Positions 19,575-31,128 of a DNA stretch of 64,000 nucleotides are shown piece after piece. The notes below the pieces were generated by a model, which did no database searches, was not told where the DNA came from, and worked only from the letters and a program-made list of their open reading frames with translations. The DNA comes from Exobasidium rhododendri (Eukaryota > Basidiomycota > Exobasidiomycetes > Exobasidiales > Exobasidiaceae): positions 620,001 to 684,000 of the forward strand of contig CP110632.1 in assembly GCA_026210745.1 (NCBI GenBank), written 5' to 3'. Numbering within the stretch: position 1 is the stretch's first letter; each line of letters starts with the position of its first letter. The position numbers and the translations under genes were made by a program.

Positions 19575-20663
19575 TCATCGGTCTCGACGACGGGACGCTT
19601 GACTGCTGCGCCACATGTCATCGATGATCTGGGACCACTGTGCATCGTTCTCTTTCACGCTGTACGCCCTACGAACCTGTGCATACCTCCCTGTTGCGTT
19701 TTTCACCAGGTCCTTTGGAAATTCAAAGTAGATCCCTCTCTCTACTCCCTTAGCCAGGACAGCGTCCAAGATGCTGGACTCGCTGAGACCGCCTATTTTG
19801 CCAAATTTTGCCTGTATCGCCTTCCTCAGACGGTAGCGTAAGTTGGTGTTCCTCTGCTTGAACACGATTACTTGCCTTTCATGCAGAGTGTCACCCTTGC
19901 CCGTGTCATCTTTGTAGTCTGGCAACCAGATATAGTCATCTCTGTTGATGGAGGGCCTACCTTCCACAATGACTCGTTTCCCCTTGTTCCGGGGAGGGGA
20001 CAATTCATATGCGTCTTTGCCTGCTTTTCTGCCGATTCTCATTCGGTGGACTTGCTTTTCTGCCTTCGAAGCCTCTGCTGCAATCGCCTGGTGCTTGAAA
20101 GCGGAGATGATAGGATCTAGATGATTACTGGAGTGACGAGCACTGCTTGCATAGTCCTGTGCGGCCTGAAGTGTCGACTTGCTTCTGCGATGGGTTGCAA
20201 GCCATTCTGCCTCCATTCCAGGGTAAGCACTCTGTGCTTCGTATTCTGCGTACGGCGATGGCGCCAAGACGGGGTGATACTTTCGCGCTTCCACTCGGTC
20301 TTTGTACGTGTAGTCTTCGCTAAAGGGCATCCCACCAGAGAAGACATCTGGCATCCGGGAAGCCGCACCACTGCTTGAGGTAGATGGAACATCAGGTCGT
20401 GGCCGCAACGAAAGCCGGAGGGAGGGCAGACTGCTCCCGTTGAAGTCAGACGAGCTCGGTGACGGTGAACGGTAGCGGTAGGAGTTGAGTGTCTGCTCTC
20501 GCCGCTGATCAAAAGAGGAGGAAGGAGGGGCCAGACCGAGGTTCAGATCGAGAGGAGCGGCTTCGCTGCGTTGAGGCCATCCTGTGTGTGGACCAGTGGG
20601 TTGGGAAGAGACGTAGCAAGCACTCTTGACCAGCAAAAGGCAGGCAAAGGACACAGTCAGCAT
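19575..20663 (-). CDS. Secreted effector-like protein E5 (subfamily B, LxLxLxL motif)
   Basis: Intronless, 362 aa. Signal peptide MLTVSFACLLLVKSACYVSS, then LDLNLGL at 38-44 (overlapping LxLxL and DLN signatures) and a further LRLSL at 82-86. The middle is Ser/Pro-rich. NKGKR (226-230) precedes the single module (about 245-351), which begins WLPDYK and shows the same RN..R.RLRK.I helix, a VL..G..+GIYF segment and W.QII.DMW end as E3 and E4. The tail is Arg-rich. It is the first gene of the block in transcriptional order on the minus strand, and about 2 kb of gene-free DNA lies upstream. Function inferred as for E4. Confidence 0.77.
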   Translation of the reverse strand: MLTVSFACLLLVKSACYVSSQPTGPHTGWPQRSEAAPLDLNLGLAPPSSSFDQRREQTLNSYRYRSPSPSSSDFNGSSLPSLRLSLRPRPDVPSTSSSGAASRMPDVFSGGMPFSEDYTYKDRVEARKYHPVLAPSPYAEYEAQSAYPGMEAEWLATHRRSKSTLQAAQDYASSARHSSNHLDPIISAFKHQAIAAEASKAEKQVHRMRIGRKAGKDAYELSPPRNKGKRVIVEGRPSINRDDYIWLPDYKDDTGKGDTLHERQVIVFKQRNTNLRYRLRKAIQAKFGKIGGLSESSILDAVLAKGVERGIYFEFPKDLVKNATGRYAQVRRAYSVKENDAQWSQIIDDMWRSSQASRRRDR

Positions 20664-22740
20664 GATCGAAGGCAGCAGAGATCTGGAGTGAAGGCGTGAC
20701 GTCGACGTAGACGCAGAAACTGTCCCAATTTATGTCTCACAGAAAGAGAGGAGGAAGAGGAGAGGGGAATTTTGAGGCGATGTCGATCTCTGGCGCACGG
20801 CAAATACTGCACACTCAGTCGCAGTCCGCTGTTTCACTGCATTCACAATCTCGATCTCTTTTCTTCTGTAGCGTGTTCTATTCATGCTGCGTTGGGCGCA
20901 ATACGACCACCGAGGTATCAGCGAGGATGCGTTTGCCGAGGTCAGTAGTCATTGTGCGAGAGGAAACGCCGATACAGCATTGGCGGTATTGGCTGTGCAG
21001 GCTGCAATTGACATCACCTCCCACAGCAGCCGACTGTAGGATAGCGTCTCCTTCGATCAAGACTGAGTCGTGCGCGGTCATATCCCTTTCTCTCTTTCTT
21101 TCTTTGCCACGCAGGCACTGCTCGTGAGAAGATGTCGAAAGAAGAAGAATCTGAGATGCACCGCTTCTCACAGCGTTCGACCAGCTCTCCTCATCGTGTC
21201 ATCCACTGTTTCAGAGATGAATCATTTCGACATCGTGGTGATCTGCCACTGCTGTTCTTTCTTCTCCGGCAGTCTTGGCGTGTGATGTCAATCTGGCTGC
21301 ACATCCTTGCTAGCTTCTATTTCGATTCGGTGTCCTGTCTTCTTAGCACGCTTGTGTTTCACCAGCAGAGAAGAATGCGGGGTACTGGCAATGTACACTA
21401 CTGTCGAAGAAGAATGTCTTTGCATCCCGAACCTTCTTTTTCTCCAGCTTTCCACCGCGTAGTAGCAGTATGGGGAAAGCAGTGAATAATTCACTTTCAT
21501 CTCGACAGCTACCGTGCCACTAACGGCCTCCGTCCAAGCAAAACAGGGATCTCATCTGTATGCATCAGTGACACCAGACGGAAGACGAGTGAAATGCTCG
21601 TCAATTCGTACAAGTCCCCTCATCACAACACGTCTCACGAGAGGGGCCCCTCGATCAAATTGCGACTAAAGCGGACATTTCAAAACTGATCCTGCCTTTC
21701 AATCTTTCGTGATTTGATATTCAGTATCATGCACCAGAACGCGCTAGTGACAACGACACCATCTTGTAGAGCTGACCTCTCAAGCCAAGACGACGGTACT
21801 TTTTCACGAAAGAGAAATCCCTGCAAATCCTTGTAATCAAAAGCAAATACAAACGCGTCTTACAGGATAAAGGATCCTCTCAAATAATTGCTCGTATGGG
21901 ATCACCAATCGTTTCTTATTAGGAGTGGCGGCGATTTGAGCAATTTTAAAGCTGTGCCTCTATCGAATTACAGTACGGCTTTCACGTCTGGGCCTTCCAC
22001 AAAAAGAAATGCACAATTCGAATAGCAACGTCCGAGACTTTTTGTATTGACAGTACAGTCTGTTCTTTCGGCAGCGTTGACAGCCGTATCTGCATGCTCT
22101 CGAATAAAGGAAAATCAATCGTTTTTCAACCGCCCGTCGCCCTTTTCTTTTTTTTCTCTTTTCTTTTATTTTCCTTTGTCCGCTTTTGAAGCTTGCTGCT
22201 TCAGCATCGGCCTTCTAGTCTATAGACCACAAACTGCTGTGCCTCGTCTGCGTCGCTCCCACTTTGACTTCCCCCCCCTCCCCCCAAGACAGTCTAAGGT
22301 ACTTGTGCGCAGATACTTTGTATGGCAATCGCGTCTGAATGTAAGAAAAGCGCTCTTCGAGGCCCCGCAAATACCGTTCGTGTTTCCCCTTTTTCCTTCT
22401 TTCATTTCCGCCTTTGAAGTTGTATGTATGTATATACGGGTGTATACACATTTCATTAAACTGTCAGCGTCTTCGATTCCCCCACAATCGGTGAGAATTC
22501 TCTTACCTTTCGTCAGGTTTGGCTTTCCTCTTTTTTTTCCCTTTCCTCTTGCTAAGTAAATGAGTATGCAAAAATAGTGTAGTCGCCTTCCATTAGCAAG
22601 ACTCCGTATACCCCATTCCCCACTCTCATCCTTTCACTTTTCGCCGCCACTCCCACCCTCCCGACTGTCTTTGCTCGCACTCCGTCACTAAATCTCAACC
22701 CTACTCAGGCGGGCATTTAGCCTAGAGGGACAACGACAAC
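20664..22740. other. Gene-free 2-kb stretch with pyrimidine-rich tracts
   Basis: Between the start codons of E5 (minus) and the giant membrane protein (plus). ORFs here (for example 20732-21127 and 22047-22559) are of low complexity or rich in codons from CT tracts and show no family features. Plus-strand C/T-rich runs occur near 22140-22190 and 22270-22290, and pyrimidine-rich DNA continues to about 22700, which is common in strong fungal promoters. No RNA gene or transposon end was recognised. Confidence 0.5.
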
Positions 22741-25700
22741 ATGTCTGTCAGGGATTCTGACTCGTTTGGCTCTAGGCGTCGTCTAGCGGCAGCTGCCGCG
22801 TCCAATGATTCAGTCACCTCATCCAATCGCAATGGCACCCAAATGTACCAACCTGGTACGCCTATTGGATACTTGGCCGCCAGAGGAACACCCTTCGAAA
22901 AGAAATACTTTACCAAGAAACTAGGCTTTTGCTGCCTTTTCATCGCACCCATCGTTCTTCTAGTCGTAGGAGTCATCACGCTCGTTCCTGTACTAGGGGC
23001 CATTGCCGAACATGCACTACATACCGCTCAATTCCACATCTATTCTTCCAACATTACCGATGCCGGCAATTCGTCCTTCCCTCTCACCCTGTCTGCTCAA
23101 GTCAAGAAGACGGGCATCTTCCCCGCCCACTTGTACTTTCGAAAGCCGATCGACGTGTACTGGATGTCTGCGCCACCGGACATGAGGGAAATCCATCTAG
23201 GCCATTTCGACTTGGCATTCGTGGGAGCAGCGGCAGGCCATGCTAAGGTCAACCAGGTATGTGCCGCCCGTACATGATTCCACTGTTCAGGCGCATCTTG
23301 TGTGGGCCTCGGAAGGGCTGACACGATATACACACTTACTCTCCTACAGCTGACGACGTTCTACATTGACGACGAAGATGGATTCGGTCTCTTCGCACAG
23401 TACCTTGTCTCACAGCCTGTGTTCACCTGGCGTATCAATTGCACAGAAGTTCACGCCGAAGCATTCAGTTTCTTCCCAGTATACAAATATCTTCCTCTGC
23501 AGAAGGATCTCGTCATCAATGGAATAGACAATCTACACGACCTCAAATTGGTCGATGTTCAGCTGCCCGGTGATGATCCAGCAGGAGGCATCCAAGTCAG
23601 TGCCACTGCGACGCTCATCAACCCCTCGCCATTCGGTATCGAGATCGGAACGTTGGGCCTGGACTTGTACTACAATGACCTGTATTTGGGTCCCGTCTCT
23701 GCTGACGGAGTGAATCTGACTGCGTGAGTTGAAGAAGGGATGCGTCATGTCGCGCGCTTGATCTCGCTCCTGCTCACACATGCTTTGTCCCCTCGTCCCA
23801 CGACCATGACAGCGGTCTGAACATCTTGACTCTGAATGGTCGACTGATACCGTATGCCAACAATCAATCTGCCCTGAATCAATTGGGAGAGCTCTTTACC
23901 AATTACATCAACAGTGTCCCTTCGATTGTCATTGCTCGAGGTCGCACGGCTGTCAAGCCAGACGGTCAAGTCGTCACTTGGCTCGCCACTGGTATCACTG
24001 CTCTCGCCTCCGAGATTCCCTTCTTGCCACCCACACCGATCAACCCAATCAAGGGCATCACCATCGATTACATCAGCCTGGTCTACTCTCAAGAGCTACC
24101 TTACAATCCTGATCTGTTCTCCAACGCTCTCACCGGTCAATTCGCTCTGCCGTTCGGCTTCTCTTTGAACATCACTCAACTGGCCACCGAGCTGAACATC
24201 TACACTGATGGAGCCATTGTTGGAACAGCAACCGGTCCTTTCTCTCAAGCGAATACCGACATTCAAGTATTGAGCACGGGAGAAACGGCGGGTGATATCA
24301 ATCTTACACTTCCTCCTACTCAGTTGATCTTACCAAACACGACTGATGCAGCCAAGAAGGAGCTGATCACATTTCAAAACGCCTTTGTGTACATGGCCGA
24401 CACTGCATTCCAAGCTCAAGGTGCAGCCAAGGCAATCACTAGTACACCCGTGGGGGAGATCTTACTGAATGGAATCAACTTCGACGTCACCACTGGACTG
24501 ATTGGCTTGAACGGTCTTACAACGTATCCTACCATCATCAATTCGGTGGATGTGACGGGTGGTGTTCCGGATGGTGTAACACTTGCAGTTGGACTTACGC
24601 TCGTCAATCCTTCCAATCTGAATCTGTCAGTAGGAGACACCACGTTCCAACTCAGCAATCAAGTCGTTCTAGGAAACACTACTTTGGCAGATTTGCTACT
24701 CACACCAGGTCGAAACGACAAGATGGCCACCGCTTACTTTGATCCCAATCGAGCTCCCATTGGTCTGGAGACGTTGAATCGTTTTATTTCCGGTCTAGAC
24801 ACACAGCTCAACATCACTGGCTTTGCAGGCTCATCACCCATCGTTTCACTCGCTGCAAGTCTTGTCGACATCAAGCTCAACAGTACTCTACCTGGTCTGA
24901 CTACGACGCTTGTCAAATCAGCAAATTTGACAGTCTTACCTACCACGGGAATCACCGACGATGTGGCCAACAGTATCGTCTATCTGGCCAATCCTTTCAC
25001 TTCTGATCTCGTCATCACAAGTATCACCGCCAATGCATCGTCCCATGGAGTATTCCTTGCCACCATCGACACTGCGCTCAATTTCCCTGCTCTTGGAAAA
25101 GCGACGACGGCATCTCCAAATGTTCCCTTGACGATCAATCTTTTCCCTCCGGACTTGTTTGGTCTTCTACGAGCCCTTGTGATTGACGCAAACCTGAATC
25201 CTGCTTATCTCGATGGACTCGTCTCCATCGCTGGCTATACTCTCACCCCAACGACGAATGCAAACAGTCCAGGTGTGGCCAGTCCATCGAGGAAGAGAGA
25301 CGTCTCGTTTATCGATGAGGAGGATAATGTCATGGCACAAAGACTGATGGGCGTTGGAGCAAACGCTGGTGTCTTGGCTGACCTGTACGACAGCGAAGAA
25401 GAAAGAGAAGGTGACGAGGATGTCCAGTCGGATGGTTTTGCCAAGCGAGCAGAAGGTCTTGTCTATGCGAACGTGAACAAGCGAGACAACTTGTACACTG
25501 GCTTTGACTTGGGCACTTACGTCTTACAGGCCTTTGCAAGTGCTACGGCCGATCTCGTGATTACCAGTGACGCCATCATTGGATCGTACGGGACCACCTT
25601 GACGTTCTCGCAGAACAATGTGCCTTTGGGAACGGATGATACGCTGCTGATGCTGTTGCCACCTGTTGCGCTTCCCATTGTCCAAAAGATCGTCGATGGC

Positions 25701-28700
25701 TCCATCCTGAACATCGATCGAGTCACCATCACAGATCCACGGGCCACCTCCTTCACGGCGTCTCTTCAAGGCTCGCTGACGAACGCCGGTCCATTCGACG
25801 GTATCGTCAATTTCCCCAACGGTCTAGACATCTACTATCAGGGTCAACTCTTGACTCAAACGGCTTTCCCCAACATCACCCTTGTGGGAGATCTCGGTTC
25901 GTCGATCAATGTGGAATTGGAAGGTCAGATTCCGGATGTGGACTTCTTCACCACCTTCTTGGAGGACGCTCTTACCAATCCTTCGTTCGTTTGGAATATC
26001 CGAGGTACTGGATTGTCTGTTTCTGCTATCGGAATCGTCGTCCCCGGCGTGAGCATCAACAAAGACGTGCAATTGGCTGGTCTCAACAACCTCGCAGGTC
26101 AAGTCATCATCAATTCGTTTGATGTGCCCGAGAACGACCCTGCTGGCGGTCTTCACTTGACGGCAGACAGTACGATCAACAATCCTGCTCAAGTTGGTAT
26201 TACTTTGAGTGCATTCGGGGTCAATATTTACGATGGAGCCAATCAGATCGGTCCTACTGCAGCTGTAAATGCTTTCACTTTACAAGCTTTGGCCGTGACA
26301 GCAGTACCTTTGGCTGGTAGATTGATCGAGCAAACAACAACGGCAGGCCTTGCTGCCTTATCCGACATCTTTACGAGATTTGTGCACAATCAAAACACCG
26401 ACTTAGTCATTCAAGGTGACTACGCTGGACCAGCTGACGTCCTTTGGTTGAACAACGGTATCAAGGTTCTCAAGGTGACCGTCTCTCTACCTTCGCAAGA
26501 GTTCCAGGTTATTCGATTGATCTCTTTGAACCAACTGTCACTCTTCTTCACCGTGCCGACCGCCTACGCCCCTCAATCTGACTCGAGTAATACAACAGCA
26601 AACTTCTTCCTGCCGTTTGGCTTCCCCTTGGACATCTCCAGCATCAACGGACCATTTACCATCAACTACAACGATGCAGATGTCGGTGTGTTGAACATCC
26701 CTGCATCACCTGCGACGACGGATGTTGAGGCTCGTATCTTGACATTGATGTTCACAAATGTTCCCTTGGCCGTATTGAACAATGCTCATCAACTCTTTTC
26801 GACTTTCGTTGCTGACTTCACAAAAGGCACGCAAGTGACGCTTAATCTTCACGGTACGGCAAGTGCTGTGGCGAACACTGCGGCAGGAACACTGAACATC
26901 GCCGACATTCCCTTCAACCTGGACACGAACCTCTTGGGTCTGCAGAATCTGGATGCACAGCCGGCCCTTGTCTCGAACTTGGATGTCGTTCATGGATATC
27001 CAACTTATTTGATGATCACAGTCGATACCGCTCTGTACAATCCTTCCGATACTACTGTCGGAGCTGGTGATGTCGCCTTTGCTGTCTTGTTCCAAAACGA
27101 CGTGATTGGCACAGCGTTGATCAACGATATCGTTCTTGTCCCTGGAACGAACGAGATTCCGACGCAGATCAACTATATGCCAATCGGAACAACGAACGTA
27201 GCATCCGGTCAATTGCTGTTGGAGAACTACGTACAGAACGTCACTTCGGCCGCGCTCGTACAGGGCAACTCACAAACGACACCAATCGAGTCACTCCAAG
27301 AAGGTCTAGGTGGGATTGCGCTGAACACGAATATTCCACCGCTGGAAAAGTTGATCGTCACGCAAGCATCATTGGTAGTACCAAAGGACATTGCTCAAAC
27401 GGGAATCGCAATGACATCCGTCACGGTTGCCAATCCGTTCACTGCTTCGATTAACATTATTGATTTGAATGCCGATGCCAACTTTGGCGCCATCACTATC
27501 GGGACGATCAATCAAAATCTTGCTGCTACGAACAATATTGTTCGCGCGCCGGGCAAGGTGACCACCGTTTCACAACAGATTCCCATCAACATCAACATTG
27601 ATCCAAAGAACTTGATTCGCTTTATCGAGGCTGCGGCTGCCGCTTACGGAGTCAGTCTCGGACCACTTCCACCATTCTTCCAAGAAGTGTTGGATCTCCC
27701 GAGCACAGTGACGACAATCTCACCTTATCCGGATGATACAGCACCCCCTTGTAATTCAGGGAGAGCGTTCGACACTTTGGGAGCAATCTTGGCACTATTG
27801 AAACCACTTGCTGCCTCGATTCCCATCCAATCGACCCTCCTGTTGGACGACTATCAGACGAATCTGGACTTTATGCAATCACCTGTTCCCGTGGCCACTG
27901 ACAATACTGCTCTTTACTTGGTCGGTCCAGCTGCCGCTCCTCTGATTCAACTCGTCGTAAATCAGTCGGTACTGACAGTATCGCAGGCCAATGCCACCTC
28001 GCTTACCGACAGCGGATTCATGGTCTCTTTGATAGGTCAATTGATGACGGATGCACCAGCAGACGCCTATATCGAATTCCCAGATGGCATCACGATTAAC
28101 TTCTTAGGCGTAGACATGGCCACGCTTACCTTGACACCGATCTGTTCAAGCCCTCCGGATGGTGTTCCGATATTGCAGGCTACCGGCCAATTGACAATCA
28201 TCGATGAGGCGCAGTTTGAGCAGTTTGCTTATTACATTCTCACGGAGCCAAACTTCCAATGGTTCCTTCACACGAATACAGCTTCAGTTCGAGCATTGGG
28301 TATCAAGTTCTCCAACGTCTACCTTGCAAAGACGATTCAGCTGGATTCATTCAACGGTATCCCTGGTTTGGTTATTACGCAATTTGAGGCGCCAAGCGAT
28401 GCCGTCGGAAGAATCAACATCTTTGCGCAGACGCCCATCACGTCGCTGGCCTCTCTAGGTGTTGAGTTGGACTACGCCTCCTTTGAATTGTTCTTCCAAG
28501 GTAGTGATATTGGACAGATCACATCTGAGCTGCTCTTCCTCGCACTGAAGCAAACGACGTTGGCTACTTTCAACGGTTTCCTCAGCGATCAGACTGGCAA
28601 TACGCAAGGGCTTGACAACTTGGGTATCCTGTTCAGTCAGTTCTTGGCGGGTACCAACAGCACCTTGACGATTCGAGGGCTTTCTGTTGTGACGAGAGCA

Positions 28701-30767
28701 AACAACAATCAGCCTGTGAAATGGCTAACGGCTGCCTTCCTCCGATTCTCTGATACGGTCATCTTGCCGGGTCACATCTACCAGATCATCTTCGCCATCA
28801 CCCTTTCCGATCTAACCGTCACGGTCATTAACCCTACACCAGATTCATACACCTTGCCCACCAGCAACAACAAGACGGTGGCCGAATTTTCAAATCCTTT
28901 TGGCTTCCATCTCCAGCCACTGTCCATCATACCCTTGATCACATTGACCTTCAACGGCGCCAACGCTGCACAACTCAACTTACCTTCCACCAATGTTGTC
29001 GCTGGAACATCCACTGGTCCGACAGACATGCAGCCCATTCAATTTGGATTCAAAAATGATAATCTCGTTGCAATCGATCACGCAGCATTCCAAGCACTGT
29101 TTGCGACACTGGCAGATACAGCTGGTGCCACCTTTGGACTTATGGGAAGCACGAGTGTAGTAGCCAAGACGAATATTGGTAATATTCCCATCACGGGCAT
29201 TCCGTTCAGTGTTACCACCTCGCTCGCAGGTATCAACGACTTTAACGGTGTTGCACCACTCAGCGATGTCCAAGTCGACCATGCCACTCCTCAATACATC
29301 GGAATCAATCTCTTGGTCTCGCTTGCCAATCCAAGTCAAATCACGCTCTTCACCGATCAGATTTCGTTGCCCGCGTACTTCACCGACGTCACTCCTAATG
29401 TCTACATTGGTCGCGCTACGATTCCTACACTGAATCTGTACCCCGGAACCAACACAGTCATGACCTTGTTCGAGTTCATGATTACCGACAACAGCTCGCA
29501 AATCCAACAAGTATTGCAAAACTACCTTCAACCACTTAATTCGTTGACAGGTCCAGGTGTGACGAGCAATCTGCGCATTCAAGGACTGGCCAACGCCGAT
29601 CCTGTCTTGACACCGTACGATTCACTGGTGCCAGCGCTCGTTGGAGTGGACGTGACTTCCTCATTGGCAAGTCTCGGGACTCGAGTTGTCCAGGCTATTC
29701 GAGTATACATACCCGTCTCGGCGGTCATCGATGGTGTGGTTGACATGTTAAACCCTATTCTGGGACTACTACCAGTGCCCATCACACTTCCAGTCTCCCC
29801 TCCCTACGTTTATGCTTACGTGGACAGTGTCAATGACTTGCCAATCGAGCTCAGATTCGACCGGCTTGATACAACAGTCTACGATACCGATGACACAGGC
29901 GCCGGCCAGTATGCACAATTCAGTCTCAACTTTACTGCTTCAGGGACCGGTTCTTACATCCTACCCGCCGCTACGACGACAAATGAACCTGCCAACGGAG
30001 GCGCCGTGGTAACGTCACCCGTCATTCCTAATATCCTGCTGTCTCAGGGTCTAGCAGCCTCTCTTAATTTGATCGGTCACAACACGAACATCGACAACTA
30101 CATTCGAATCTACTTGGACGATCCAGTTGGAGGGGATTATTACATTCCCGGTCTACATTATATCGAAGACAACGTACCCACGACTTACTATTTATCGGCA
30201 GTCAGCAATGGCCCGGACAGTGGTGGTCTCGACATCAGCGGCTTGGGCACTTTGACTGGAATTATCACGGCAATTCTTGGTGATGCCGGCTTGGCATCGG
30301 TCTTTTCCGAAGGTCTAGCAGCTCTGGATACCGCTAATCCTCTTGCAGTCATCCAAGCTATTGGTGCGATTCCTGACGTGGGACCTACTCTTCAAGGTGC
30401 TCTTTGTACAACTTCCGGCTTCTTAGGACTAGGAGCGATTGCTTGTGAGACGACTGCTCAAGCTGCTGCAAGCTCTTCTGCTGCATCTGCTTCCACTGCT
30501 TCAGTAGCAGCAGCGGCTGCATCCTCTCTTTCGTCTGTATCTGCGGCTGCAGCATCAGTAGCAGCAGCAGCAGCATCTTCCCTCGGCGTTGCATCAGCGG
30601 CCTCAGCGGCATCAGTATTATCAGTAGCGTCAGTGGCATCTGTATTATCAGCCTCATCAGTGGCAGCAGCAGCGGCGGCAGCAGCAACAGCAGTCGTAGC
30701 GACACCAGCCGTAACAGCAACAGCCACAACCACAGCCCCCATATTACCATCTGTGACGCTACTCTAG
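22741..30767 (+). CDS. Giant single-pass membrane protein with triplicated DUF3712-like repeats
   Basis: Exons 22741-23256, 23350-23723 and 23813-30767 give 2614 aa. A basic cytosolic N-terminus is followed by one membrane helix at about residues 61-86 and then a very long, Asn/Thr-rich, beta-rich lumenal or extracellular part with many N-x-S/T sites. The extracellular part contains three long super-repeats: each has an F..W segment, a GLxxL..P..DPAGG-like segment (23524, 26065 and 28339), and later an IPFxVxTxLxGLxxL..P segment (24466, 26899 and 29186). The pattern resembles fungal DUF3712 proteins, related to LEA2-like folds; the family assignment is from memory. Yeast Tag1 of the vacuole has a similar layout, so a vacuolar or cell-surface site is possible. 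The C-terminus (from about residue 2510) is an Ala/Ser/Val low-complexity tail. Transcription is probably strong, judging from the pyrimidine-rich promoter. Confidence 0.83.
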
Positions 30768-31128
30768 TCTTGTTTTTATTACCAAGTCTTGCTTCACATT
30801 TACCACACTCGTTTGATGACCCTTGCTCTCCCTTCCCTCTTTTCTGCCCACTCTCTCTCGTTCTGCTTTCACTGGATCATCCCCCAACTTGTACTTCTTT
30901 TGCACCAAAAGCCGGGATCGTTCTGCAATATATCACACAAGAGTCGTCTCTGCTTTTCACTTCATCCATGCGTGTGCGCGCAAAGAGGCAGGGTAGCATT
31001 GCAGTGCAGCATTGGGGAGGATGTGTGAGCAATGAAGGATGTGTATGTAGTGGAATATGATACAGGCGATGCAGGAGAGAATCCTGCCGGATCGAATAAA
31101 AGTAGGATGCGTGACTTGCAGTTGTGAT
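30768..31128. other. Convergent intergenic region
   Basis: 361 bp between two facing stop codons (giant membrane protein and UBP8). It should contain both 3' ends. No gene recognised. Confidence 0.5.

Noticed and set aside
22047-22559. Plus-strand ORF rich in Phe, Pro and Leu
   Set aside because: It results from C/T-rich promoter DNA and has no domain or start context.
28980-29582. Long minus-strand ORF inside the giant membrane protein
   Set aside because: It lies wholly inside a well supported exon, has no family features and mirrors the repetitive codon use of the sense strand.
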